From Opitutaceae bacterium (GTDB lineage Bacteria; Verrucomicrobiota; Verrucomicrobiia; Opitutales; Opitutaceae), in NCBI GenBank assembly GCA_016711225.1, contig JADJTK010000010.1, positions 186,001 through 250,000 of the forward strand: a stretch of DNA of 64,000 bases, written 5' to 3'. Each line of letters opens with the position of its first letter. Position 1 is the stretch's first letter. Of the stretch, positions 26,028 through 36,284 are shown one piece after another. Below the pieces are notes generated by a model, which was given only the letters and a program-made list of their open reading frames with translations, was not told where the DNA came from and did no database searches. The translations under genes and the position numbers were made by a program.

Positions 26028-29000
26028 TCAGGGCGTGGTGACCCGGAGGCGGACGAAGCGGCGTTGGGTGGCGGCATCGATCGCAGGCTGGAGGCGGAAG
26101 GTGACCGTCTCGGTGAGTCCGTCGGAGTTGGCAATGGCTGAGATCTCCGCGGCGCGGGGGGCTTCCGTCCAGCTATTGAGGTCGGAGGTAGTCTCGACGT
26201 GGTAGGTGAGATTGTCGCGGACCAGGCGGCGGCGGTAGGTAAATGTAAGGTAGGAGAGGCCGTCGGTCGGATTGATCTGGAGGGCCGCTGTGGGGACGCC
26301 GGTGGCATTTGCCGCGAGAGGGTCGAGCCCGAGCGCGTATTCGAGATAATCGGGAAGGCCGTCGCCGTCGGAGTCGTCAGGGAGGGGCTGCAGGCTGACG
26401 GTCACGACATGGGTGCAGGTCTGGCCCGGCGTGGCAAGGTCGGTGGCCGCCACGGTGAAGGTGTTTTGTCCTGGATGTAGCGTTACGATGTGCGACCAGT
26501 GGCCGAAACTGTCGGTTGTGGTGGCCGCGATGCCGTCGACGGTGAGTGAACTGATGCCGGAGCGGTCGTTCGCCGTGCCGGCGATGGTGTGGGCGGCAGT
26601 GGTCGAGGTGGGCAGCGACGTGATGACAATTTCGGGTGCCTTGGAGTCTTGAGTCGAGGAGACGGTAGTGCTCCACGGGCTGATGACCGGGCCGCTGTCG
26701 CTGGGGACCGAGGCGCGGACGCGATAGAAGTAGGTAGTCCCGTCGAGGAGGCTGACAAAGCTCAGGCGGGTGGATGACGCCCAGCCGCTGGAAAACGGGA
26801 CGGTGAAGGCGTCGTCAGTGGCGAGTTCGGCCTGATAGACGGTGGCTCCGGAGACGGCGCTCCAGGCGATGCCGTTGGTGGTCCCAGCTGTCCAGACGGG
26901 TTCGGGCGCGAGAACTGGTATCCCGGTGGCGCTCACGACGGTGAAGACGTTGGAGGTCCCTATTAGGGACCCATCGCTGGCCGTGATCTCGACGGAAGGA
27001 TCCACGACGCCGAGAGTGATGGGGCCGGTCCAAGTGCCGGCAATGAAAGGTCCGGCGCTGGCCGGTACGATCGGCGTCAAATCACCGAAGTTGAAACGGA
27101 TATTGGGACGGTAGTAGGGGGTACTGGGCGTTGGGGTGGCTCCGGTCCAGGTCAATGGGTTGCTAAACGCGGTGTCGCTGCTGGTCGCCAGAATCACGCG
27201 GTAGGGGTTGGTGCTCCACGTCGCCCGCACGAAAACGCCCGAATCGTATTCTACTGTCGGTTTGCTGAAACTGATATCGACCAGCAGGTTCGACAGCCCG
27301 TCGTAGGCGAAGGGCGCGGAGAACGGGAAGGCGTGCCAGCCGGCGGCGGATATCGTGACGGCGCCACTGAATACGACAGTCCAGCCTTCGGACTCCCAGG
27401 CGGCATCGCTATTGTAGGAGGCTCGGGCAGTCGATTTGAGACGGATGGTGAGATTCGGAGTGGGCTTGGTGCTAGCTTGAGCCACATCCAAGGCGAGCGA
27501 CTGGATCGATCCGCCTTCGCCCAATTCGGCGGAGGTGATGATCGCAGACATCCGGGAACGGCTGAGGTAGTTGGTCCCGAGCGGGTAGTTGCAGGTATCT
27601 GTTCCGGTTCCGACGGTTCGAGCCCTGGCCTGCTTGTGAGCGGTCAGGTTGGCGGTGCCGGTATAGTCGGTGGTCGGATTGCCGAAGGCATCGGAGGCGT
27701 GAACCGTGGCCTGGAACGGCGCGCCGACCTGCTGGGGTGAGGGGATTGGGTCCCAATGCAACTGGGTGGTCGCAGCGGCACGAACGGTGAAGGCCTCGGA
27801 CTCGCCAGCAATCCCGCTATAGAGGCGAGCGACCAACCGGGTCTGCGCTCCGGCGGTCTGCACAATCATGTTGTTGTCGGACACTCCGCTGTAGATATAG
27901 GACGATGACGTAGGGCTGCTGACGGCAGCCCCACGCTCGTTGAGCGCGCGAAGCGGGACCGAATTGTAGTAGTAGGGGACGACGGAGCCGTCCAAGGTCT
28001 TCAGGACGAACCTAGCCTTGAATGCTTCGCCGGCGATTGCAGGACCGGAGATAGTATCCCAGGTGATCGAGGCGGGATCGTCGTCGGTGATGGTGATGCT
28101 TTGACTGGTCGCGGAGAAGCCGATGGCCGAGGCGGTGATTGTGGCGCTACGCGGAGGACTCGGCAGATCATCGTTCACGGGGGAGAGCGAGACGGACGCG
28201 TGGTCTTGCCCTGCATCGATGGTTGTCGAGGAAGAGACGGACAGCGCCGAGGTGTCGCTGCTGCTGAAGTTTACCCGCAGGGGCACGAGGGTCTTCGCGC
28301 TCAAGCTGATGGTGCCGGAGGTGTAATTGGACTCGAGGATCGAGGCAGGCAGCGCGAGCGTCAGGGTGCGGGGATCGCTGTCGTTCACGTCGATGGCAGC
28401 CGAGGCGGAGAGCCAGTTGGCCATCGAGGCGGTGACGACGACGGTTTGGGTTCCGTCGAGCAGGTCGTCGTCGGGGGCGGAGAGGTTGAAGACGGCGCTC
28501 GTTTGGCCGGCGGGAATGACGACGGATTTTGGGACGAGCAGCTCGGTGGTATCACTGGAGGAGAGGTTGACTGCGACCGGCTCGCCGGCCGGGGCGGAGA
28601 GCGTCACCCTGGCCTGACCGATCATGTCGTCGGTCCCCTCGGTGGCGGTAGCCGGCAAGTCCAGGGCGAGCGCACCGACCTCGTCGTCGTGCACGGCGAT
28701 GGTGGCCGGGCGCAGGGTGAGCGGGCCGGCGGCGTTAGGGCTGATGGTGACGTTGCGGGTACCGTTGAGGTAGTTGTTGTTGGAGACGGTGAGATCGAAG
28801 GTCACTGACTTGGCGCCCTGCGGAATGACGACGGAATCGGGCACCGTGAGCACGCCCGGGGCCGAGGAAGTAAGCTCCACTGTGAGGGCCGAGTCGGCGG
28901 GATAGATCAGCTCGACGCGCCCGGAGGCCGGCAGGGTGTCGTCGCCCTCGGTGGCGGCGGCCGGGAGGACAACGCGTAACGGAGGATTAGGAACGAGATC

Positions 29001-32000
29001 GAAGGATTCGAGCGAGGTGAGCGTCCCTGCACTGGTGAGGAAGGCCAGCCCGTGGCGGCCCCAGCGAACTAGGGTGCTCGGATTCGCGTTGAGATATCCC
29101 ACCGACACACTGCCGACCGCGGCCCAGGTGCTGGTGTCGAAAGCCGTAATCTTGGCGCCATAGGAATTGGTGAGACAATAGACACGCTGGTTGTCGGCAT
29201 CGGTGGCGTAGGCCCCTCCACCGAGCTTGGCGAGCACCTTGCGGGCGCGGGCATCCACGACGTCTCCATTGCCGGCGATGAGGATGTCGCCCATGGCGAC
29301 CAAGCCAGGGCTGGTCCAGAAGTTGGTCAGCAGGTCTGGGGTGGTCTGAAGCAGCGCGAGCCCGCTCGGGCGGATGGTGTAGGTGGACAGGTCGCTGGAG
29401 TAGTCGTCGGTGAGGACGTGTACGCCGACTGGGTTGGTGCTGCGGGCCATCCAGAATCCGGAGTAGCTGCTGTCGATTGCCGCGGAGCGAGCAACGGCTC
29501 CGTCGTAAACGGCGATGGAGCACCTGGAGCCCGTGCGTAATCTGTTAACAGCGACGGAGCTGGAGCTCGCAGATAGGGGAACGAGGTCCCGGACAGACTG
29601 GGTGCCTTGCTCGGTGCTGACATCGAACGAGACGGTCGCTCCGGCGGAACTCGCTGCGAGGTCGACTGGGCGCATGGCGTAACTGCCGTCCAGACCCACA
29701 TGGGCGTGGGTGCGATCGTCGGTGAGGACGATCCTATTGGGGTTGCTGCCGACGGCTATCGTACGTTCAAGCGCGAGGGTCGCGGCGTCGACAACCGCCA
29801 CGCTGTTGGCGCGCGCCGTGGATCCTGAAGAGAGGGTGAGGAAGAGCCGTTGCCCATCGCTGGCGATGCCGTTGGCGCCGAGAGCGATCTGCCGCAAGCC
29901 TGGCGCTGAAGGGGCCTGGACCGGAGTCGTGGTGATGACCTGGTTGTTGACGGTGGCCGGATCGGCCGTGGCAGCCAGGACGGTGGCGGAGTTGGCGAGA
30001 TCGGCCACGGCTTCGGGGGTGACCCGGATGTGGACGAGGGCCTCGCTGCCCGCCGGCAGAGACCCGAGGGTGACGGTGATCTCGTCGCCGCGACGAGCGA
30101 CGGAGCCCTGCGAGGCGCTGGCATTCACGAACTGGGTGCCGGCTGGAATCAGGTCGGTCAACACGACGCCGTCGGCGGCGAGGCCGCCGTAGTTGGTCGT
30201 CCGGATCGTATAGGTGAGCGGTTGGCCGACGATGGCCGGCGAGGGCGAGGCGACGACACTCAGGCCGAGATCGGCGGAAGTGGGCGAGGGTACCCAGTCG
30301 CCGCGAAGGAGGACGACCTGGGTTTCGGTGCGGAAGGCCAGTCCGCTCGCGCCCCAGCGCAGAAGGCGTGTTGGATTACCCGTTACTCCGGGGATCTCAA
30401 GGCGACCGATCTCCTCGAGCGAGGCGGAGTCGTAACAATGGAGTACGTACCCCCACGGACTGTACTCGTAGCTCAAGACGAAGAGGCGTCGGCCCGGGCC
30501 GTCGGCGCAGATGAGCCCGGTGCGCGGCAGCGTGCCGAGGCAGCGGTTGGCTTCGGCGTCGACCACGCGCCCGTAGTTGTCGGCGATGAGCGATCCGCCT
30601 GCGAACACCTGGCCCGTGCGGAGTGCGCAGGCGCGTTGGTCAACAAGGGCGATGCCAGAGGCATCGACAATGGTACGGCAGAGTTGCGAGGAGTAGTAGG
30701 CCTCGCTCGCCGCATAGAGGCGCCCCGATTGGGCTCCGGCCGAGAGCCAGCGCAGCGATTGCTGGGAGACAAAGGAATTGGTGGCAGGTACCCCCTGTCT
30801 GTAGATGGTGACCCGATCGAAGGAGCTGTAGTAGTAGTTGGGAGCTACTGCCACCGCCACGGTCAGCGGTTGGCCGGGAACCGGGACAAGGCTGAAAATC
30901 GATTGTTCGTTGACGGTGGGGGTAAAACTCTCCGCCGCAATGAGGGAGTCCGCCGGAATGCGTACAACTTGTTTGTTGTCGGCGTGGGTCGCGAAGAGTT
31001 GGGTGCCGTCGGTCGAGACGGCGAGGCGAGCGAGACCGGTCGAGGCCACGCTGACCGGCGCGCCGACCGTGGAGGTGGTCGGATCGACCGGCACCAAGGT
31101 GCCGCTGGCGGTGGCGGCGTAGAGACAGTTGGTGAGGGAGGAGTACGCCAGGTCGGTGTTCTCCACGGCGAAGGACTGGATCGGTGGCGTCCGTACGCGG
31201 AAGGGGTTGGAGACACCGCTGGCCCCGTCGCCGGAGCAGCGGAGCGTGAGCGAAGTCCCGACGCTCCTGAGGTCGACAAGATCGTCCCTGAGGCCGCGGC
31301 CGAAGACCCCGGTGGCGGTGGGGACGACGGGCACGGCGACCCCAGCGTTGTCGGCGGTGAGAGTCACGCTGCCACGGAAGCCGGAGGCGATGTTGTTGCC
31401 CGCGTCGCGGGCGACGATCCGTACGGGGAAGGCGGTCCCGGCGTATTGAGGAGATGGAACCAAGTCGAAGGTGAAATGATGCGGGGTGGCATCGGCGACC
31501 GTGGTGGAGGCATACCCCGGGGTGAAGGCGATGGCGGCTGCCGCGACGGTGACATTCTGGGCCCCGTCGGCGGTGCCGTCGTTGAGCACCTGCAGATCGA
31601 AGGTGGCGGAGGTGGCGCCGGCGGGAATGGTGACGGTCGCCGGGACGGTGAGTTCGCTGGGGTCGTTGCAGGTGAGTGTCACCGCAAGGGCGGTTGGCAG
31701 GGTTCCGGCGATATGCACGGCGCCGGCAGCGGCGAGGGTGCCGTCGCCTTCCGCGACCTCGCTTGGCAGGGTTACCCTCAACGCGGTGGCTTCGTTGTCA
31801 TGGACGGTGATGACCCCAGTTGCCGTGTTCCAGTTTGTGACCGAAGCGGTCAGTCCGACCGTGACCGAACGATCAATGCGCGCGTTGTCGGGGAACGTGA
31901 TCGGGAAGTCGGCCGAAGTGGTCCCGGCCGGCAGAATCACGGTTGAGGGGAGGCGGAGGGCACCGGCCGGGGTGGCGGTGAGCTGAACCGTGACGTCGGC

Positions 32001-34865
32001 TGCGGGCGCGCGCGAACAGTTGATCGTGCCGGTGGCGGCAGGCCCGCCCTCGCTGCCTTCGCCGGGAATCGTGAGGGCGAGGGTGGCCGACTCGTTGTCG
32101 TGGATGAGCAGCTTGCCGGTACGGCCGACATAGGAGGCGGCGTGAACGCTGAGGGTGACCTCGCGGGTGCCGTTGAGCAGGGTATCATCGAGGATGGTGA
32201 GGGTGAGGGGGATCGAGGTAGCGCCGGCCGGCGCCTCAAGCGTGGCTGGGAGCGAGAGGGTGTTGGGCAAGCTGGACGCAAGCGTGATCGTGGTTGGCTT
32301 GTCTGGTGCCGGGTCGAACTGGAGGGTGGTGGCGACGGTGCCGACCGATTCGTTGACTGGGGACAGGGAGGAGAACTTGAGGGTGCGCGGTGGCTGGCCC
32401 AGGATTTCGATGTCGTCGAGATTCCATCCCGACAGGCTCCACGCTCCGAAGAACGTTTGGTGTCCCCAACGGAGATATACCGTGGCTTGGTTGTCGGCAT
32501 AGGCCGAGAGGTCGAGGTATTGTCGGGTCCAGCCAGTGTCGATGACGGCGCCGGGGTTCGCCCAGAGGGTGTTCCAGTTGGTGCCGTCGACAGAGATGTC
32601 GATGGTGGCGGTTGCCCAGGGCAGGCCTTCTTGGTTGAGCCAGCGGCGGAAGCGCAGGCGGGTGTTGGCGTAGCCTGCGAGGTTGATCGGGCCGGTGGTC
32701 ACGAAATCGGGCCCGACCGGCGCAGTGGCATAGTCGCCGGCGAGGTTGACGCCGAAAACGTTGGCCCCGGTATAGGCGACTGCCGGGTCGGCGTTGGCGT
32801 AATATCCTCCCAGTCCTTGCGGAGGGCCGAATGCCCACTGACCGGTTCGGCTCCAGCCGGGGTCGCTGTCGAGAGGGAAGGAGTAGACGACCGGTGGCAC
32901 GATCTCGAGAGAGGGGTGCCGGGTGATGGAGTGGCCGCTGCCGATCTCGGTGAGGATCAAGGTTCCGCTGTACTTGCCGGCCGGCAGGGAGGCGGCGGAG
33001 GCCTGTAGCGAAACGGTCAACTCAAGCTTTTCTCCGGCCGCGACAGTGCCGTTGGTGATCGAGAGGCGAATCCAGGAATCGCCGCAGCCGATGGTGAACG
33101 TGATCGGCGAGGCGCTAAGGTTGCGTAGGGAGTAGGTGACCGAGGGGTGATCGAAGGGGCCGCCCAGGGGCCCGCTTGAGGAGAGTTCGCCGGAGGAAAT
33201 GACAAGATGGTTGGTGGACTGGATGGCTTGCCCCACGTTGAGGCGGCCCCCGGTGGCTGTCTTGCCGACCAGGGCCGGCAGTGCGTCGACGGAGGCAAGC
33301 AGCAGGGTCTTGAGCTCGCCGCCTGGCAATCGCGGGTAGGCCGCCTTCAGCAGTGCGGCCGCCCCGGACACATGCGGCGCGGCCATCGAGGTGCCGCTGT
33401 AGGTGGCGTAGCTTGTATTCGGGACGGTGCTGTAGATGGCGACGCCCGGGGCCGCCACATCGACGGAGGTCGCGCCGTAGTTGGAGAAATAGGCGATCTG
33501 GTCGGCGGAGTCGGTGGCGGCCACGGCGATGATGGCGGCGCAGTCGAGGCCCGAGGGGAAGTTGGTCCAGTTGTCGGTGTCCATGCCATTGTTGCCGGCA
33601 GCGGCGACGAAGAGGCGGCCCTGGGTGCCGGCGGCGTCGATGGCGTCCTTGAGAAGCTGGGAGAACCCACCTCCGCCCCAGGAGTTCGAGGTCAGGGCGA
33701 CGCCGAGCGTGTTGGCGTAGGCGACGGCTTCGACGGCGTCGGAGGTGTTGCCGGAACCGCTGCTGTTGAGGAATTTGAGGCCGACGAGTGACACACTCCA
33801 GTTGACCCCGGCAACGCCGATACCGTTGTTGCCGACCGCGCCGATCGTGCCGGCGCAATGGGTGCCGTGGCTGTTGTCGTCCATCGGGTCGCTGTCGTCG
33901 TTGTAGAAGTCCCACCCGTGGACATCATCGATGAAGCCGTTGTTGTCGTCGTCGATGCCGTTGGCGGGGATCTCGCCAGGATTGGTCCAGATGTTGGCGA
34001 CAAGGTCGGGATGGGTGTAGTCGATACCGGTGTCGATGACGCCGACGAGCACATCGCGGGAGCCGGTGGAAGTGTCCCAAGCCTCGGGTGCGTCGATGTC
34101 GGAATCGGCGGTACCGGTGTTGCCGCCGGTGTTGTGCAGGCCCCAAAGCGAGGAGAACGAGGGGTCGTTCGGCGTCGCGAAGGTGTGGACGAGATAGTCG
34201 GGCTCGGCGGTGGTGGCGATGCCGGTGGCACGCAGATCGGAGAGATGCTGCGGCAGGGATTCGGGAGTGGTAGCGGGGATTTCGACCAAGTAAGTACCGG
34301 AGGAACGGAGGCGGGTGCGGATGCGGCCGCCAATGCGGCTGATCTGCGAGGCCAGTTGCTCGGGCGCAATGCCAGGTACCGGCTTGAGCAAGAGATGATC
34401 GCCGACCAGGGCGAGTTGCTGCAGGAGGAACTCCTTCGGGCCGTCCGGGGTTGGTGCGCGATGGAGCACTTCCTCCAGACGCACGAGCGGGTACTTCATT
34501 TCAGTCCGAACGAGGCGGATGCGCTGGATGAACTCGTTGTTGGCGCCGCCGACGCGTTCGGTGGTCCAGACGGTCGTCGCCTTGGCGAAGCGGTCGGCGA
34601 TGGGACGGGAGGCTGGGCCAGGGCGGCCGATGCGCGCTTCGGCCAGGAGGGAGGGGAAGGCGGGTGCGGCCTGCGGCGCAGACGCGGCACCAGTGGAGCC
34701 GACTGTCGCCGCGTTGGGGCTCGGCGACGAGGAGACGGGCGCCGGTGCGGTGGCTGGAACTGGGGTCGCGTCACCGGAGGAGCGAGGCAGCTGCCGGAGG
34801 GCGAGCAGGCCCAAGCCGCAAAGGGCGGCGAGGGCAAGGGCGGTCAGCTTGGTGCGGGGTTTCAT
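26028..34865 (-). CDS. Giant secreted subtilisin-like protease (S8) with Calx-beta, DUF11 and TSP3-like C-terminal modules
   Basis: A 2945-residue protein from the ATG at 34863-34865 (MKPRTKLTALALAALCGLGL, a signal peptide). A propeptide precedes the S8 domain. The catalytic triad is Asp278 in GVIDTGIDYTHPDL, His333 in DDNSHGTHCAGTIG and Ser493 in YSGTSMAAPHVSG. Beyond it come a beta-sandwich near 660-825 (GWSRTGQWAFGPPQGLGGYY), several Calx-beta-like repeats near 840-1130 and again about 1960-2250 (PSEVAEGDGTLAAAGAVHI), two propeller-like regions, and a DUF11 repeat near 1530-1610 (PSPAIVGQPLTYTIRTTNYG). A fibronectin-like region precedes DDSDGDGLPDYLEYALGLDP and a final module ending RRFVRLRVTTP. 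It is probably exported and surface-associated. No frameshift is seen over 8.8 kb. Confidence 0.9.
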   Translation of the reverse strand: MKPRTKLTALALAALCGLGLLALRQLPRSSGDATPVPATAPAPVSSSPSPNAATVGSTGAASAPQAAPAFPSLLAEARIGRPGPASRPIADRFAKATTVWTTERVGGANNEFIQRIRLVRTEMKYPLVRLEEVLHRAPTPDGPKEFLLQQLALVGDHLLLKPVPGIAPEQLASQISRIGGRIRTRLRSSGTYLVEIPATTPESLPQHLSDLRATGIATTAEPDYLVHTFATPNDPSFSSLWGLHNTGGNTGTADSDIDAPEAWDTSTGSRDVLVGVIDTGIDYTHPDLVANIWTNPGEIPANGIDDDNNGFIDDVHGWDFYNDDSDPMDDNSHGTHCAGTIGAVGNNGIGVAGVNWSVSLVGLKFLNSSGSGNTSDAVEAVAYANTLGVALTSNSWGGGGFSQLLKDAIDAAGTQGRLFVAAAGNNGMDTDNWTNFPSGLDCAAIIAVAATDSADQIAYFSNYGATSVDVAAPGVAIYSTVPNTSYATYSGTSMAAPHVSGAAALLKAAYPRLPGGELKTLLLASVDALPALVGKTATGGRLNVGQAIQSTNHLVISSGELSSSGPLGGPFDHPSVTYSLRNLSASPITFTIGCGDSWIRLSITNGTVAAGEKLELTVSLQASAASLPAGKYSGTLILTEIGSGHSITRHPSLEIVPPVVYSFPLDSDPGWSRTGQWAFGPPQGLGGYYANADPAVAYTGANVFGVNLAGDYATAPVGPDFVTTGPINLAGYANTRLRFRRWLNQEGLPWATATIDISVDGTNWNTLWANPGAVIDTGWTRQYLDLSAYADNQATVYLRWGHQTFFGAWSLSGWNLDDIEILGQPPRTLKFSSLSPVNESVGTVATTLQFDPAPDKPTTITLASSLPNTLSLPATLEAPAGATSIPLTLTILDDTLLNGTREVTLSVHAASYVGRTGKLLIHDNESATLALTIPGEGSEGGPAATGTINCSRAPAADVTVQLTATPAGALRLPSTVILPAGTTSADFPITFPDNARIDRSVTVGLTASVTNWNTATGVITVHDNEATALRVTLPSEVAEGDGTLAAAGAVHIAGTLPTALAVTLTCNDPSELTVPATVTIPAGATSATFDLQVLNDGTADGAQNVTVAAAAIAFTPGYASTTVADATPHHFTFDLVPSPQYAGTAFPVRIVARDAGNNIASGFRGSVTLTADNAGVAVPVVPTATGVFGRGLRDDLVDLRSVGTSLTLRCSGDGASGVSNPFRVRTPPIQSFAVENTDLAYSSLTNCLYAATASGTLVPVDPTTSTVGAPVSVASTGLARLAVSTDGTQLFATHADNKQVVRIPADSLIAAESFTPTVNEQSIFSLVPVPGQPLTVAVAVAPNYYYSSFDRVTIYRQGVPATNSFVSQQSLRWLSAGAQSGRLYAASEAYYSSQLCRTIVDASGIALVDQRACALRTGQVFAGGSLIADNYGRVVDAEANRCLGTLPRTGLICADGPGRRLFVLSYEYSPWGYVLHCYDSASLEEIGRLEIPGVTGNPTRLLRWGASGLAFRTETQVVLLRGDWVPSPTSADLGLSVVASPSPAIVGQPLTYTIRTTNYGGLAADGVVLTDLIPAGTQFVNASASQGSVARRGDEITVTLGSLPAGSEALVHIRVTPEAVADLANSATVLAATADPATVNNQVITTTPVQAPSAPGLRQIALGANGIASDGQRLFLTLSSGSTARANSVAVVDAATLALERTIAVGSNPNRIVLTDDRTHAHVGLDGSYAMRPVDLAASSAGATVSFDVSTEQGTQSVRDLVPLSASSSSVAVNRLRTGSRCSIAVYDGAVARSAAIDSSYSGFWMARSTNPVGVHVLTDDYSSDLSTYTIRPSGLALLQTTPDLLTNFWTSPGLVAMGDILIAGNGDVVDARARKVLAKLGGGAYATDADNQRVYCLTNSYGAKITAFDTSTWAAVGSVSVGYLNANPSTLVRWGRHGLAFLTSAGTLTSLESFDLVPNPPLRVVLPAAATEGDDTLPASGRVELIYPADSALTVELTSSAPGVLTVPDSVVIPQGAKSVTFDLTVSNNNYLNGTRNVTISPNAAGPLTLRPATIAVHDDEVGALALDLPATATEGTDDMIGQARVTLSAPAGEPVAVNLSSSDTTELLVPKSVVIPAGQTSAVFNLSAPDDDLLDGTQTVVVTASMANWLSASAAIDVNDSDPRTLTLALPASILESNYTSGTISLSAKTLVPLRVNFSSSDTSALSVSSSTTIDAGQDHASVSLSPVNDDLPSPPRSATITASAIGFSATSQSITITDDDPASITWDTISGPAIAGEAFKARFVLKTLDGSVVPYYYNSVPLRALNERGAAVSSPTSSSYIYSGVSDNNMIVQTAGAQTRLVARLYSGIAGESEAFTVRAAATTQLHWDPIPSPQQVGAPFQATVHASDAFGNPTTDYTGTANLTAHKQARARTVGTGTDTCNYPLGTNYLSRSRMSAIITSAELGEGGSIQSLALDVAQASTKPTPNLTIRLKSTARASYNSDAAWESEGWTVVFSGAVTISAAGWHAFPFSAPFAYDGLSNLLVDISFSKPTVEYDSGVFVRATWSTNPYRVILATSSDTAFSNPLTWTGATPTPSTPYYRPNIRFNFGDLTPIVPASAGPFIAGTWTGPITLGVVDPSVEITASDGSLIGTSNVFTVVSATGIPVLAPEPVWTAGTTNGIAWSAVSGATVYQAELATDDAFTVPFSSGWASSTRLSFVSLLDGTTYFYRVRASVPSDSGPVISPWSTTVSSTQDSKAPEIVITSLPTSTTAAHTIAGTANDRSGISSLTVDGIAATTTDSFGHWSHIVTLHPGQNTFTVAATDLATPGQTCTHVVTVSLQPLPDDSDGDGLPDYLEYALGLDPLAANATGVPTAALQINPTDGLSYLTFTYRRRLVRDNLTYHVETTSDLNSWTEAPRAAEISAIANSDGLTETVTFRLQPAIDAATQRRFVRLRVTTP

Positions 34866-35272
34866 CCGGTGGGAGGGAGGTGAGAGGAATGCTCGGGAAA
34901 AGGGCGCAGGCCTGTGGTGACAGCGGCGGAAGGTGAGATTCAGGGCGGACAACACCCCACAGCCCTTTGATCTGAGCCCGGGAGGCCTTCTGCTTCCGTG
35001 ACCAAGACGAGACGGGTTTGCCGGGGCCATCCAACCGGAATGCGGCCGGAGTCGAGAGTTTGCGGTTACGGAGCGGGAGCAAGTGTATTGTGCGGCGTGG
35101 ACGGGATCGCTCGAGGGAGAGTTGTTGCGCCGATAATGCCTCGGCCCGCTTCTGTCGTCGCCCAGGGGTGCGAGCTTGCGTGTGCTGGCTACCGGACGTA
35201 GTCGGGACAGTCCGCCTCTTTCTGTTCCACCCCTTCGCTGAAGCCTCCGGCCCGCCGGGCCGGTTCTCCCCA
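34866..35272. other. Intergenic region between divergent protease and ThuA genes
   Basis: About 400 bp that must carry both promoters. An open frame continues upstream from thuA, but its composition is not protein-like. No clear promoter boxes, hairpins or repeats stand out. Confidence 0.4.
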
Positions 35273-36061
35273 ATGAAAATTCGATACGCGCTCCTCTCTG
35301 CCTCTGTGCTGCTCGCCGGCCTCGTCGCGCGGGCCGAAGACCAGTTCCAGATCCTCGTCTTCGCCCAACCGGAAAAATGGCACAAGGACTGTGTGCCGGT
35401 GGCGCGCGCTTCGTTCGCCGAGTTGGCTAAGCACCACCAGTTCGGCCTCACGTGGAGCGAGGACCCGGCGACACTGGCTGACGCCAACCTCGCGCGCTTC
35501 GCAGCCACCGTGTTCGTGAACTGCACCGGTGAGGCGCTCGACGAGGCGCAGCGGGCAAACTTCACCGCCTACATCCATGGCGGGGGCAACTTCGTGGCGG
35601 TGCATGCCGCGGCGGCGACGCTCAAGGGCTGGCCGTGGTATGACCAGCTCATTGGTCGCGTCTTTCGCATCCATCCCTATGTACAGACCGGGGTGATTCA
35701 CGTCGTCGACCGCGGCTTCCCGGCAACCTTCCACCTGCCGGATCGCTGGGTGTGGACGGACGAGTGGTACGAATTCGAAACGCCGCTCTCGCCCAACCTG
35801 CATACGGTGCTCACCGTCGACGAGGCGACCTACGAGCCGCACAAGATCTGGCCCGGCGGCAAGGCCGAGGGCATGGGCGCCGACCACCCGATTGCCTGGT
35901 ATCACCACTTTGAAGGAGGGCGGGTGTTCGTGACCACGCTCGGCCATATGCCCTCGCTCTATACCGATGCCCGCTATCTCGATCACCTCTACGGCGGTAT
36001 CTACTGGGCGGCGACGGGGCGTGGTGCGGAGGCCCCGGACGCCAAGAGCACGGCGAAGTGA
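35273..36061 (+). CDS. ThuA-domain secreted protein
   Basis: A 262-residue protein starting MKIRYALLSASVLLAGLVAR, with signal cleavage expected after ARAE. The rest is one ThuA domain, a glutamine-amidotransferase-like fold: FQILVFAQPEKWHKDCVPVA, ATVFVNCTGEALDEAQRANF, YIHGGGNFVAVHAAAAT, DRWVWTDEWYEFE and HPIAWYHHFEGGRVFVTTLG. ThuA-like proteins are common in Verrucomicrobia and Planctomycetes and are linked to sugar metabolism, though their reaction is not settled. It is divergent from the giant protease. Confidence 0.88.
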   Translation: MKIRYALLSASVLLAGLVARAEDQFQILVFAQPEKWHKDCVPVARASFAELAKHHQFGLTWSEDPATLADANLARFAATVFVNCTGEALDEAQRANFTAYIHGGGNFVAVHAAAATLKGWPWYDQLIGRVFRIHPYVQTGVIHVVDRGFPATFHLPDRWVWTDEWYEFETPLSPNLHTVLTVDEATYEPHKIWPGGKAEGMGADHPIAWYHHFEGGRVFVTTLGHMPSLYTDARYLDHLYGGIYWAATGRGAEAPDAKSTAK

Positions 36062-36103
36062 GCAGTGGGCGGGGAGCGCGCACTGAATGGGTTGCGCTCT
36101 TCT

Positions 36104-36154
36104 CGTAGCGGAAGCGCTTCGCTTCCGGACGGAACGGGAAGCCGTTCCGCTACG
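36104..36154. repeat. 51-bp element: two hairpins inside terminal inverted repeats
   Basis: The outer arms CGTAGCGGAA and TTCCGCTACG are perfect complements. Inside are GGAAGCG-CTT-CGCTTCC and GGAACGG-GAAG-CCGTTCC. A related half occurs within mnmA. A further hairpin GGCCAGG-TCGTCGC-CCTGGCC lies at 36168-36188 and resembles half of the element at 38818. Confidence 0.88.
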
Positions 36155-36284
36155 CCGGCGGCGGGAGGGCCAGGTCGTCGCCCTGGCCTCCAGTGAGTGA
36201 ACGCGGCCTAGCTGAAGGCAGTGACCTGCCCCCGGAAATTACTGTTGAGGGAGGGGCGTTGGGCGGAAAGCATGCGGTCCCACC

